Source of the DNA: Megachile rotundata
Lineage: Eukaryota; Arthropoda; Insecta; Hymenoptera; Megachilidae
Reading direction: 5' to 3'
DNA: 64,000 nt
Assembly (NCBI RefSeq): GCF_050947335.1
Contig: NC_134993.1
Location: 9,920,001-9,984,000, forward strand
Below the pieces are notes generated by a model. That model made no database searches, had not been told where the DNA came from, and saw only the letters and a program-made list of their open reading frames with translations. Position numbers and translations under genes: made by a program. Below, piece by piece: positions 47,371 to 59,320 of the stretch (position 1 is the first letter of the stretch; every line of letters begins with the position of its first letter).

Positions 47371-48555
47371 TCAAATCTACGTTATTCGAAGGCAATTCAA
47401 ATTGCAATTTGAATAATCAATTGTAGGGTGTCATTCTACATATGATCATTTGCACTGAGGTACTTAACGCGTAACTGCTACTCCTTCATTCTACCAACAA
47501 TGTCCGTCCTGATACCAACAGGTATATAAAATTACAAAGCTCATGAATTCCGTGGAACGCACATGTGTCAAAGCGTTAAGCGTCCTACAAATTGAACTAA
47601 CGAAGATGCAAAATTTGTTCGTAATTTTTTACATAATAATATTGTATGATATTGATTGATGATTTCTGTTAATTAAATATAATAACATGTATGGTTGTTG
47701 TAAATTAAATATAGTAATATAAATAATTATTGCAAATTAAATATAATAATATATATTTGTTTATTGTAAATTAAATATAATGATATACATGATTATTATA
47801 AATTAAATATTGTTGTAAATATTATAAAAGTTGTACGATGTAATAGGCAGAATTTTACGTTCCTTCGAAAAGGTCAATAAGTAATGACGTGACCTTTGGC
47901 ATTTGCGAACGTTGTTGGTTTATCGTGGATGTTTATATACGGGCCACGTTTTTCGGTCTGATGAATATTTGTCGTTCGTCGTTCATGATAAATGGTGCAC
48001 AGCATGGAAACGCGTTATTCAGGCTAATGGGGACACTTGATTGGCACAGGATTAGGGAATTTTCGTGCGATAGAAATGAACTCGCGTAAATAGAGAAGTG
48101 TGTTGTATAGGAAAATAATTTATTTCTGGGTTAATCGATACTACAGGGAGAGTGTTTTGTGGGTTAATTACCTATTAAAATTATTATTTAGGCTAATTGT
48201 GCGTAAAGGGACATGTAAAAATTATTATTTCCTGGTTACAAGCAAAAGTTTTCTCACTTTTCAATGTCCCAATTCCTTTTAACAACTTTTTAATTTGAAA
48301 ACTTTTATTTTTACAAATTTTCAAATTTACAAATTTCAATTTACAAATTTTTCGATTTTTAAGTTTTCGATCTTTCAAATTCTAATATTTAATTAGCCAT
48401 GTTTGTAAATTTTTACTTTTGTACTTGCAAACACTTCACATCCCTAGATTTCCCAAATTCCTAGATTTCTTAATTCCTATTCTCTTTAAATTTCTACGTT
48501 TTCAAATTCCAAATCTCCAAATTCCTAGACCCCCAAATACTCAAATTTCTGTATC
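47371..48555. other. spacer with AT-rich short repeats
   Basis: 47640-47830 has a diverged TAAATTAAATATAATAATAT repeat of about 47 bases. 47830-48190 is unique. 48420-48545 contains a short stretch of CCCAAATTCCTAGAT-type repeats. No gene recognised. Confidence 0.45.
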
Positions 48556-49170
48556 TACCTCCCTTCATAAATGATCGTCACAAATATCTACATCCCTTCA
48601 TAAAAGATCGTCACAAATATCTACGTCCCTTCATAAATGATCGTCAAAAATATCTACGTCCCTTCATAAATGATCGTCACAAATATGTACGTCCCTTCAT
48701 AAATGATCGTCACAAATATCCACGTCCCTTCATAAATGATCGTCAGAAATATCTACGTCCCTTCATAAATGATCGTCACAAATATCTACGCCCTTCACAA
48801 AAGATCGTCACAAATATCCACGTCCCTTCATAAATGATCGTCAGAAATATCTACGTCCCTTCATAAATAATCGTCACAAACATCTACGTCCCTTCATAAA
48901 TGATCGTCAGAAATATCTACGTCCCTTCATAAATGATCGTCACAAATATCTACGCCCTTCATAAAAGATCGTCACAAACATCTACGTCCCTTCATAAATG
49001 ATCGCCTCAAATATCTACGTCCCTTCATAAATGATCGTCACAAATATCTACGTCCCTTCATAAATGATCGTCACAAATATCTACGTCCCTTCATAAATGA
49101 TCGTCACAAATATCTACGTCCCTTCATAAATGATCGTCACAAACATCTAAGTCTCTTCATAACTGATCGT
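48556..49170. repeat. 33 bp tandem repeat, about 18 copies
   Basis: Unit of 33 bases containing CCCTTCATAAATGATCGTC and ACAAATATCTACGT. Copies are highly similar. Units near 48790 and 48955 lack a base and share the same ATAAAAGATCG variant, implying block duplication. Confidence 0.95.
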
Positions 49171-49542
49171 CGTCCATCTTCACCAATTTCTGAAACTTAG
49201 TTTCTAACAACCCCACAAGACCAAAGAAATATCATACAACGATGATAATTATTGTGTCCACGTCCATGGATCGCACATATGAACTGTAGATATGTTTATA
49301 ATAACAGAGAACACATCACACACGCGATTCTGTGCCGCGAATACATTGATCACAATCGCTGCACGATGTTTCTTTGTTTTCGTCGACGGTCGCCTTCCTA
49401 AGACCCGATGCACACGAGTGACCTTTTTCCGAGCGATTTCGTTACGATTATATGTCACTTTTCGTTGCTTTTCGCTGAAAAAACAAAAGAAGACTTATGA
49501 TCACAGCGAGATCGCATGGAAAAGAGTCGCTCATGTGCATTG
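49171..49542. other. unique spacer
   Basis: GC-balanced unique sequence with open frames on both strands, no motif. Confidence 0.4.
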
Positions 49543-50609
49543 GACCTAAACGTAGCAACTATCGTGATAACTGATCGCGCCTGAACTTAAACGACGCTCA
49601 GTTACGGCGAGTTCAGTGTCTATTAATAATATTTTAGGTATAGTGAACTGATCTATATATTGTTTTTAACTTTAATAATCGTTTAACTTGACTAAATAAT
49701 GTGTTCAATGTAAATGAAGCAACATTCGCGATTACTGATCGCACCCGAACTTAAAAGACGCTCAGTTACGGCAAGTTCAGTGTCTGTTAATAGTATTTCA
49801 AGTATAGTGAACTAATCTACATATTGTTTTTAACTTTAATAATTATTGAGCTTGACTAAATAATGTATTCAATCGAAATGAAGCTACTCTCACAATAACT
49901 GATCGCTCAAACTTAAACGACGCTCAGTTACGGCGAGTTCAGTATCTGTTAATAGTATTTGAAGTATAGTGAACTGATCTATACATTGTTTTTAACTTTA
50001 ATAATCGTTTAACTTGACTAAATAATGTGTTCAATGTAAATGAAGCAACACTCGCGATAACTGATCGCTCAAACTTAAACGACGCTCAGTTACGGCAAGT
50101 TCAGTGTCTGTTAATAGTATTTCAAGTATAGTGAACTGATCTATACATTACTTTTAACTTTAATAATCGTTTAGCTTGACTAAATAATGAATTCAATCGA
50201 AATGAAGCTACTCTCGCGATAACTGATCGCTCAAACCTAAACGACGCTCAGTTACGGCGAGTTCAGTGTCTGTTAATAGTATTTCAAGTATAGTGAACTG
50301 ATCTATACATTACTTTTAACTTTAATAATCGTTTAGCTTGATTAAATAATGAATTCAATCGAAATGAAGCTACTCTCACGATAACTGATCGCTCAAACTT
50401 AAACGACGCTCAGTTACGGCAACTCTACTGTCTGTTGACAGTATTATAAATACAGTGAATTCATACATCGTTTTCAACTTTAATAATCATTCAACCTTGA
50501 CTAAATAATCTATTGAGTCTAAAAAGAGTAACTCTCACGATAACTGATCGCACTCGAACTTAAACGCTCAGTTACGGCGACTCTTACAGGCAAACCGATA
50601 CTTTTTCCA
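49543..50609. repeat. 162 bp satellite-like tandem repeat with palindromic core, about 6.5 copies
   Basis: ACTGATCGC occurs at 49570, 49734, 49898, 50060, 50222, 50384 and 50543 (periods 164, 164, 162, 162, 162, 159). Each unit carries GATAACTGATCG followed 10-20 bases later by CGCTCAGTTACGG, which can pair as a hairpin, plus TTTAACTTTAATAATCGTTT. Alternate units look most alike, suggesting a two-unit higher order. Confidence 0.94.
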
Positions 50610-52109
50610 CTGTACGCCTCACGCACCAATTCCTGTGTCATCTACGGTATCCAGTACAGTTATTCCTCGCAATAATTTGTCCTAAGATGAATCATTATAG
50701 AAACTGAAAATGGAATGTGTCAGGAATCAGCATCCCGCTCCAGCCTGTTTCTGCCGTACCCGACAGCCGTGTTCCGTGCATGACGGATCGATCTGGCAGG
50801 AAAAAAAGGCAATTCCCGTTCAACGGGAAAAGGGAGCAATAATCTCTGGTCGCGATTGCTGATTCGAGGCACGGCGCACCGATCGAACGCCATTTCAAAG
50901 GGTAAATCCGATTCGACTGTCCGCAACGGCGGCGGATCATAAATAAACGCTTGCCGAGGCACGGATACCCCGGTGCCGGTTTGTCATCCGTGGAGGTCAT
51001 CCCGTAGTCCTGACAAAGCGTTCGTCGCCATTTTAAAAATGCACGTCACGCAGCCACGGGTTATACATGTCTTCGGTACAACTCGAAAGATCCGACCGAG
51101 CCGTTCATTAATTCACCGCTCCTACCGTGGCTGTATTTGACCGGTCACGTTGACAGTTCGCGTCCGTCTTCTTGTGGGAATCGTAAATCATAGGCTGATG
51201 GACAAGTTGGGAGAAAGACTGGATCATTGATGTGAATTTTGCTGGATAATTTCGGCCTGTTTGGTGATGATGGAAGTTGCGGTAACAAATGCGGTGGCAA
51301 CAGGGCCGGCGCTATTTTAACGGGCGCCCTGGGCATTTTCGAGCCCTTGGAGGTTTCTCGCTGATATTTTTTGACGTTTTTTTTTCTTCTATTTTTTTTC
51401 TTCTCTGATTGATGGTATGTGTTTGAAATTTATTTCTTTTGAGTTATATTTTGTGTGGAATAAAATTAGTTAAAGTTTACAAGTTGGAGGAAGATTAACA
51501 CGAATCTCCGCAAGGAATTTAACGCGAGGCAAACTTTTGAACGAGGATTCTGAGACTCATTTGCATTCAAAAGAGATCTCGGCATATCGTGAATAAACAC
51601 GATGCCTATGTGCGAGAAGAGATTTCACCGCGGGTATTAGTTCGATAATCCCTTTCCGATGAGGAGACGATCTCTCCCTATTTATCCGCGAATAGTTATC
51701 GAAAATCGCGTCTACGTGGAATTAGTTTGAAATTTATTTTCAACAGAGCCGACAACATTTCGCTTTTCGGTTCGTTTGCGTTTTCCAATTAAATCTGTTT
51801 GCCGACAAAACGAACGTACGCTCGTTTTGTCTTTGCCGTTTGAATTAATCACGCCGGAAAGTATAAGAGAGAAAAATCCAGAGGAATTAAATTACTAAAG
51901 CGGCGCTGGCTGTTTTTTTAATTATGAAAGTAGTTCGAACAATTTCGTTCTTTTTAATTCAACGAACAAAATACGATATATTTTAATGGATCTCTGGGAA
52001 AATTTGAGGTATTTGGGTCTGATCAAATATTGACATATTAATTAACTACATGAGATTACATATGTAATTATGTTATCATATAATGTAGGAATTTAAAAAT
52101 TTTTTTGAA
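50610..52109. other. unique spacer with CpG-rich part
   Basis: 50640-51340 is CpG-rich with open frames on overlapping minus-strand phases (50695-51000 and 50720-50962), no domain recognised. 51360-52090 is AT-rich with a conserved-looking, GC-balanced middle. Nothing called. Confidence 0.4.
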
Positions 52110-52800
52110 AATTGAAGAATTTGGGAAGTTTTCAAAAATGTAGCAATTTTAATAATTTTCAAAAATGTAGCAATTTTAATACTTTTCAAAAATGTAGCAA
52201 TTTTAATACTTTTCAAAAATGTAGCAATTTTAATCATTTTTAAAAATGTAGCAATTTTAATCATTTTAAAAAATGTAGCAATTTTAATCATTTTCAAAAA
52301 TGTAGCAATTTTATCAATTTTCAAAAATGTAGCAATTTTAATAATTTTCAAAAATGTAGCAATTTTAATCATTTTCAAAAATGTAGCAATTTTAATCATT
52401 TTTAAAAATGTAGCAATTTTAATCATTTTCAAAAATGTAGCAATTTTAATCATTTTCAAAAATGTAGCAATTTTAATCATTTTCAAAAATGTAGTAATTT
52501 TATCAATTTTCAAAAATGTAGCAATTTTAATAATTTTAAAAAATGTAGAAATTTTAATCATTTTCAAAAATGTAGGAATTTTAATAATTTTCAAAAATAT
52601 AGGAATTTTAATCATTTTCAAAAATGAAGCAATTTTAATAATTTTCAAAAATTAAAACAATTTTAATAATTTTCAAAAATAAAGCAATTTTAACAATTTT
52701 CAAAAATAAAGCAATTTTAACAATTTTCAAAAATAAAGTAATTTTAACAATTTTCAAAAAATTGATGAATTTGAGGAATTTTCAAAAATGTAGAAATTTT
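52110..52800. repeat. 27 bp tandem repeat, ATGTAGCAATTTTAATAATT-type
   Basis: About 25 units of 27 bases, itself perhaps a triplicated 9-base ancestor. Because the unit is nine codons long and lacks minus-strand stops, it opens a 190-codon frame of the Lys-Met-Ile-Lys-Ile-Ala-Thr-Phe-Leu type (52076-52648), an artefact. Confidence 0.93.
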
Positions 52801-52829
52801 TAAAATATTGAGGGTTAAACATTTAAAAA

Positions 52830-53220
52830 ATTGTTATTGTATATAAAAATTATGTTCATAAATATTATAGTATGATATTATAATAAATAACTAAAATATT
52901 GCAGTATAATATTATAATAAATAATTCATACATATTACAGTATATTATAATAAATAATTCACAAATAATATAGCATAATATTGTAATAAGTAATTTTGAA
53001 ATATTACACTACAACATTACAGTAAATAATATTTAAATATTGCAATATAATATTATAATAAAAAATACACAAATACTACAGCGAAGTATTATAATAAATA
53101 ATTCATAAATATTGCAGTATGATATTATAATAAATAATACCCAAATATTGTAATATAATATTATAACAAATTTGACATAAATCCTATAGTATATTATAAT
53201 ATATAAATATTTTACTATAT
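52830..53220. repeat. diverged AT-rich repeat, ATATTATAATAAATAATTCA-type
   Basis: About eight diverged units of roughly 45 bases that contain TATAATATTATAATAAATAA followed by an AAATATTRCAGTA stretch. Confidence 0.8.
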
Positions 53221-56135
53221 TAGAAAAATACAACATATGAATTGGGGTAGTTCAAAAAATTTTGTCACCCCCTAATTATTTTACTGACCTATAAATTTCT
53301 AAACTGAACCCCACAGTACTATTCCTACACAACACAACCTTCTATAGAAACAAAAATTGTTGAGCTATATAAATATTATAACAAATTATTTTATTTTCAA
53401 GTATCCTTGATGCACCAAAAAAAAATTTCTCAAAAGTAACAGTTTTAATCTCATAAATAGAAGGAACATAAATCGCAGATCTTAGCTGAAATAGTGTTTA
53501 AGAGATTTCAAGAGATTTTGCGTCTCTACAACCCCTTTAGAGCGATATGGATTACTAGGTCACACCGCGAGGAGCTGAGTGCAAGAGTGACCCACTCTTT
53601 CGACCAAATTCCAACTACATTTTCATTACACACGCTCTCAAGCTTCTCGCAAACGACTAAGAATTTTTATTACAAAAATTATTTGATATAATCTCAGCTT
53701 TCAGCGACGATCGGAAGGCTCGTTAAAAACGCTTCTTTTGGAATTACTCGTAAGCCAACGTTGCTTTGATATTTTTTTAAAATCTTCTACTCACCGAAAT
53801 TTAACGAACAGAAAAACTCGGATGCTGTGATCCGAATGTTTCTCGTTTAGTTCGAGGATTCTGCAGAAACTGATAGATTGTACGCATTAATTTTTAAGAC
53901 GTGGAAATAGAGGGTGAATAACGAAGCTATTTCTGGAGTTAAAAATATTGGTTTAAAATAATTTATCAAAAGGTAATTTTAGTTTATTAAAATGATACAT
54001 CGAGGAGAATATTGCGTGTGACTAAATGGGGTTTGAAGAGTTTGAGAAAGGGAAGAATTTAAAGAGAACAAAATGGAGGGCGAATGAACGGAACAATAGA
54101 GAAAAATAAAATTGCTTTGAAATTTATCAAAAGGTAATTTTATTAAAATGCACGTCGAAATGTTGTAGCTGAAATTTACAAATCGACAGTAAATCATTTT
54201 GCAAAATAGTGTGATACGGTAACAAATAAGTGTCAAATATTAATGTGAATAACTGTATACGTGCATACAGGGTGATTCTAAACGCGCTTTAAATTACTCG
54301 TGAAGTATTAAAAAATAGATGTAACAAAAGTGACGCGATGCGAAGCGTAGTAATAATCAGTATCGCCATTTGACCTTCCCGCGACACGGAGGTCTTTTGG
54401 TAGTAACAACCACAGCTTAATGACGCAGTTAGAAAGAGTATCAAACGCTAAATAAAAAAGTATTAAGGCACACAGTTCCAAAAATGAATAATTACCGATA
54501 TCAGTGTTAAGCTTCGGTCCAACCGCGTTTTAAAACGGTCCAAAGTTCAAACCGTAAAATAATGACCGAAATCAGTTTAAAACCGTCCAAAGCAACAAAT
54601 ACGAACAGTGTCCGTATTAACGAAAGTATGCAAATCTTCAATGGCCCCATCGAAAAATAATTATCGATGCGACAATTCATGGCGAGGGTTTAAAGGAACA
54701 ACTCCCGGCTTCATCGATACGTCGTCCATTTTCTCTAATTGCACGCCGTTTGAATATTTATGCGCCGTCTCTACTTACAGACGACAAACAGCAACACGGA
54801 TACGTAATAACCGTTTGAAACGCGATAATGATCGACGACACGGTTACTCAAATACCGAAAGTCAAGCTTAACGAACATCCGTGCAGAATTGTGCTGGATT
54901 AATAAATATATACGTATACGTGTACATCGTCGATAATCGCTCGAAACGTACGGTTCATCAACGTGCTCTTCGTCAACGTTTCGGAACACGGCAAAGTTTT
55001 AAATACCCTCGTTAATTATTGCTAATTGCCTTGCGCGGGACAGCAAAGCGGACCATTTTCTCTTGTGGATCAACGATACGTATCATTGTTCAGTTTTTCG
55101 CTCCTTTTTTCGACGATTTTATGGGGAAATTCTGGTCCACTGATAATCTGTTTAAATTGCGACTATGTCGCAGAAATTGGATTATGCTCAATAAATCATT
55201 TATTTTGGTACCGAAAGCCGATTTTAAATAAATGTTTATACAAACTTACAAATTGAGAAATTTATAAAATTCTCCCGTCGCAAATTCACCGAGCTATTTC
55301 TGGAAATTTGTCGCGAATTATTCTCGATTCCCCAGAGTTGAACGCCTGAAATAATTTTCCGTCCCCTCTAAAGTCTTCCGAGGAATATTATTCGCAGTTC
55401 TATCCGATTTTCACTTGGAAATGCCGTCTCTGACAAAAAAATTCTCTGTCTTTCGATATATTGTCGCGGCGCGTTACGACACATTCGCGCCGGCGAAAAA
55501 TTTTCTCAACTGCTTTCTCGAATTCCCTGAGCTTCGAGATGGGCACGGGCTCATCTTAAATCTTCCACGCAAGAATTCTGGTTTGATATTCCGTCTGTTT
55601 TCGGAGCTACATTCTGCTTTATTCTTCTATCGATTGCTCAAGGGAGCGGAGTCGAGAAAATGGAACATCTGCGAGCACTCTGTACTCGCTTTCATTAAAA
55701 TTATTTTATTCCCTGCCGAAATTATTCTGTACTAAATACACCGTGTATAAATCTCTTTCGACTTTAATAAATAATATCTTTCGAAACGTTGATGTTCACA
55801 TTTCGAGTTTATCTCATACTTTTTGTGGTATGTCTAGTTTCAGATAATTAAGGTTCTTTTTGATAAAGAGTTATGATTATATACGTTTCCCCGTTCACCT
55901 GAAGGGTTTAAATAAATAGATTCGTAGATAATTAATTATACGAGCAGATAACACAACTGAAACAGTCAGGCGAATACATTATTTGTTGATGTGCGATGTG
56001 CATATTTTTGGAGGTCCATAAAAAGGCTATGTGTGAAATAATGGATGATGGGGGTTTTAAAACTATTGGTTTGGTTATTTTTCTTCAAATACAGATAGCG
56101 TTTCAAGAGCCATACTCTTATACCGCTTCCTCCCA
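53221..56135. other. unique spacer with a few short direct repeats
   Basis: TTTATCAAAAGGTAATTTT occurs at about 53963 and 54123. A CATACAGGGTGATTCTAAAC string at 54265 resembles the ends of old insect transposons but has no partner that I could find. 54600-55740 has several short open frames without domains. No gene called. Confidence 0.4.
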
Positions 56136-56457
56136 CTGTGGGATCCCGCCCTCCTCCATATCTCCTTCTTCAGCCACTTTACGGCACTTTTGACAATTTT
56201 TCTGTAGGTTTTGACCCATTCTAAGAAAGTTTGATTCTCTGACAAAAAGTCGTATCGCGCACGGTTTGGCCGGAATCTATATAGGCATGTATGACGCCGG
56301 CGGATCCTGCCCTCATCAACATCCCCTCTGTTAGCCACCATACGGCACTTTTGACAATTGTTCCGTAGGTTTTGACCCATTCTAAGAAAGTTTGATTCTC
56401 TGACAAAAATTTGTATCTCGCACGGTTTGGCCGGAACCGACATAGGCAGGTATGACG
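56136..56457. repeat. 161 bp tandem duplication
   Basis: Two copies (about 56136-56296 and 56297-56457) share ACGGCACTTTTGACAATT, TAGGTTTTGACCCATTCTAAG and CGCACGGTTTGGCCGGAA. The minus strand is open through both in overlapping frames (122 and 84 codons), but the copies are read in different frames, so a repeated protein is unlikely. Not recognisably mariner. Confidence 0.85.
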
Positions 56458-56689
56458 CACCGTGTGCGCCCGCATGTTTCAGGATCGAATAAGGCCGTGC
56501 CGCACAAATGATATGTCAGAAGGTACCAAGATTACACGAAGGCAATGTGTAACTAATCTGGATTGCACTAGACGCGTATTCACAGTCTAAATCCATGTTA
56601 TTTTGTCGCTGTAACAATACCTTTCAAAACGCCATTATATTCAGTTAGCGTATTTTATTTTTGTGGTGTGTCTAGTTTCAAACCAAATA

Positions 56690-57525
56690 GTTGCGGTTTT
56701 CGTGTTCGATCAAAAGTAAAACGCGTGTCTTGTGGAAACTTACTATGTCTAACGCGATACGTTTTGGTTCTTTGGGAAAAACGCGAGTCATGGTTGACAG
56801 AACCATCGATTGCAAGAATCGCTTCGGAAGACAATGCTATTTAGTGGGATCATGAGCTGAAACCACGTGAAAGTAGTTCATACCCATCGCTACCGTCAAC
56901 GAATTAGGGAGGACACAATTTGAAACCATGTGAAAACAGTTCATACCCATCGCTACCGTCAACGAATTAGGAAGGACACAATTTGAAACCATGTGAAAAC
57001 AGTTCATACCCATCGCTACCGTCAACGAATTAAGGAGGACACAATTTGAAACCATGTGAAAACAGTTCATACCCATCGCTACCGTCAACGAATTAAGGAG
57101 GACACAATTTGAAATCATGTGAAAACAGTTCATACCCATCGCTACCGTCAACGAATTAGGAAGGACACAATTTGAAACCATGTGAAAACAGTTCATACCC
57201 ATCACTACCGTCAACGAATAATCAGTTTGAACCATGCATAGAAAAGTCCAGATTGGGCTAAAAGACACGGAAAAGTGATTTTGCAACACAACGCCGCATC
57301 ACACACTGCGAAAACGGTTAAAGTTACAATTTCTGCACTTGTTTGGTCTTGCCCCACCCGCCATACCAGACTTGACCCTTTCGGACTACCACTTGTCAAT
57401 GGCTCACTTTTACAGGAACACAACAGTTACGAAGGTATCGATGGCTCGATTTCTCTCAAAATGTGAACAATTAGGGAGGGCACAATTTGAAGGGCATAGT
57501 CAGTGATGGTGCTAGAATTATTAAC
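56690..57525 (+). pseudogene. degenerate mariner-family transposase relic
   Basis: A broken mariner (Tc1/mariner) DNA transposon. The left edge, ATAGTTGCGGTTTTCG at about 56697, resembles a mariner terminal repeat. The transposase is recognisable only as fragments in shifting plus-strand frames: a WWDH-like WDHELKP near 56846, FEPCIEKS near 57226, ILQH.AASHTAKTVK at about 57274-57320, PDLTLSDYHLSMAH at 57366-57407, a WLD segment near 57440, and IVSDGARIIN near 57495. Of the D,D34D catalytic set, the Asp of the usual QHDNA motif is lost by a small deletion, while the Asp of SDYH remains. There are stops and frameshifts, the amino-terminal DNA-binding region is not recognisable, and the right terminal repeat was not found. 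A 63-base internal segment is tandemly amplified. It cannot encode an active enzyme. Confidence 0.85.
56867..57215. repeat. 63 bp tandem repeat inside the mariner relic
   Basis: Successive AACGAATTAGG boxes at 56898 and 56961 and onward are 63 bases apart, about 5.5 near-identical copies. The unit holds TTTGAAACCATGTGAAAAC and CATCGCTACCGTCAACGAA, corresponding to the transposase region between the WWD motif and the QHDNA motif (LKPxE and RYRQQ-like). Each unit is 21 codons, so the minus strand is open for 150 codons, which is an artefact. Confidence 0.92.
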
Positions 57526-57660
57526 CGGTACACCAAGAGTACTTCTTTGTGAATAAGCAAATAGCATGAACAGTATAAATTTGTTACTATTTCTATTATA
57601 AAATTCATACTGTACATAAACTTGTATTAAATTAGCAAACTGTATAGGGTTCATATAATG

Positions 57661-57823
57661 TACAGTTATGGAGTACATGCGTATGCACAGTTATGGAGTA
57701 CATGCGTATGTACAGTTATGAAGTCTATGTATATGTGCAGTTATGGAGTCCATGCGTATGTACAGTTATGGCGTCCATACGTACGTACAGTTATGAAGTC
57801 CATGCGTACGTACAGTTACGAAG
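57661..57823. repeat. 25 bp tandem repeat, TACAGTTATGGAGTCCATGCG-type
   Basis: Six units of exactly 25 bases, each beginning with TRCAGTTATG, plus a partial seventh. It follows the mariner relic by about 135 bases. Confidence 0.93.
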
Positions 57824-58349
57824 GTACTTGGTACCGGTACTTAAAATGGCGATGCCATTTTATTAATCCTAAAAAACTTGCAATAGTCCAAGAATAAAAC
57901 CTGAGTAAATACGACAAACGAAAGAGGAAGCCTAACGTTCTTAATTTTCCCAACCACCGTATTTTAATTAATTCGTTTCGTTAAACGTATATTTAACAGC
58001 GGTCTGCAAACAATATTTGCAAGCATTCTCCGTTCTTCGTCGTATACTTTCCATCATTTTACGGAATTATATTTCCCAAATAATAAGCCGGGGCTTGTAC
58101 ACGTTGAGACGAAACTGCTGAACCGTCATAAAGCCTTAACCAACCACGAAAACTTCGAACGATTAATTAAATCAAACATATCCTCCGAGCGAGTCTTCGG
58201 ATCGCGTAATGGCCGACGGTGTACGTGAAAATAGTTCTGCTTCCAGTTGAAATTTTCTCGGAACACGAAACTTGAGATTCTGGTATTCCTTGATACGTGG
58301 AAGCGCTTATGGTAATTGTAGGGGTGGGTTATGATTAGATAACGAAATT
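57824..58349. other. unique spacer
   Basis: GC-balanced unique sequence, no gene or element recognised. Confidence 0.5.
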
Positions 58350-59320
58350 TGGCAATTTGGGTATTTGGGGATTTTAGTGGTTTGGGAGTTGGGAATTTAA
58401 AGGTTTGGAAGTTTGATGATTTTGGAAGGTAAAAATATTGGAATTTGGAAATTTGGAAAGGTGGAAACAGGAATTTAGAAATTTGGAAAATTTGGGAATT
58501 TAGGTGCTTCGAAATTTAGAAATTGGAAATAGGAAAATTGGAAAATTGGAAATTTGGAAAATGGGGAAATTGGAAAATTGGAAATTTTGAAAAATGGGAA
58601 ATTGGGAGATTGGAAAATTGGAAAAATGGGAAATTTGGAGATTGGAAAATTGGAAAAATGGGAAATTGGGAGATTAGAAAATTAGAAAATTGGAAAATTG
58701 GAAACTTGAAAATTTGGAAAGTGGGAGAATGGGAAAATTGGAAATTTGGAAAATGGGGAAATTGGAAAATTGGAAATTTGGGAAATGGGGAAACTGGAAA
58801 ATTGGAGAATTGGAGAATTGGAAAATTGGAAATTTGGAAATTTGGATATTTGGAAAATGGGGAAATTGGAAAATTGTAAAATTGTAAAAATGGGAAATTG
58901 GGAGATTGGAAAATTGGAAAAATGGGAAATTGGAGATTAGAAAATTAGAAAATTGGAAAATTGGAAAATTGGAAACTTGAAAATTTGGAAAATGGGAAAA
59001 TTGGAAATTTGGAAAATGGGGAAATTGGAAAATTGGAAAATTGGAAATTTGGAAAAATGGGAAATTGGGTGATTAGAAAATTAGAAAATTAGAAAATTGG
59101 AAAATTGGAAAATTGAAAAATTGAAAAATTGAAAAATTGAAAAATTGAAAAATTGAAAAATTGAAAAATTGAAAAATTGAAAAATTGAAAAATTGAAAAA
59201 TTGAAAAATTGAATAATTGAAAAATTGAAAAATTGAAAAATATGAAAATTGAAAAATTGAAAAATTGAAAAATTGAAAAATTGAAAAATTGAAAAATTGA
59301 AAAATTGAAAAATTGAGAAA
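58350..59320. repeat. minisatellite, GGAAAATTGGAAATTT-type then AAAAATTGA
   Basis: Left part (to about 59095) has 8/9-base GGAAATTGG units with longer repeated blocks (AATGGGGAAATTGGAAAATT recurs). The right part (59100-59315) is a very regular 9-base GAAAAATTG array of about 23 units. Open frames on both strands are artefacts. Confidence 0.93.

Noticed and set aside
48556..49170. CRISPR-like array of 33 bp repeats
   Set aside because: Units are head-to-tail with no unique spacers, the genome is animal, and no cas genes are present. The same applies to the 25, 63 and 124 bp arrays.
52076..52648. 190-codon minus-strand open frame
   Set aside because: Artefact of a stop-free 27 bp repeat unit; no start context, splice sites or domain.
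56837..57289. 150-codon minus-strand frame of 21-residue repeats
   Set aside because: Antisense of the 63 bp amplified mariner segment. The sense strand carries recognisable transposase fragments.
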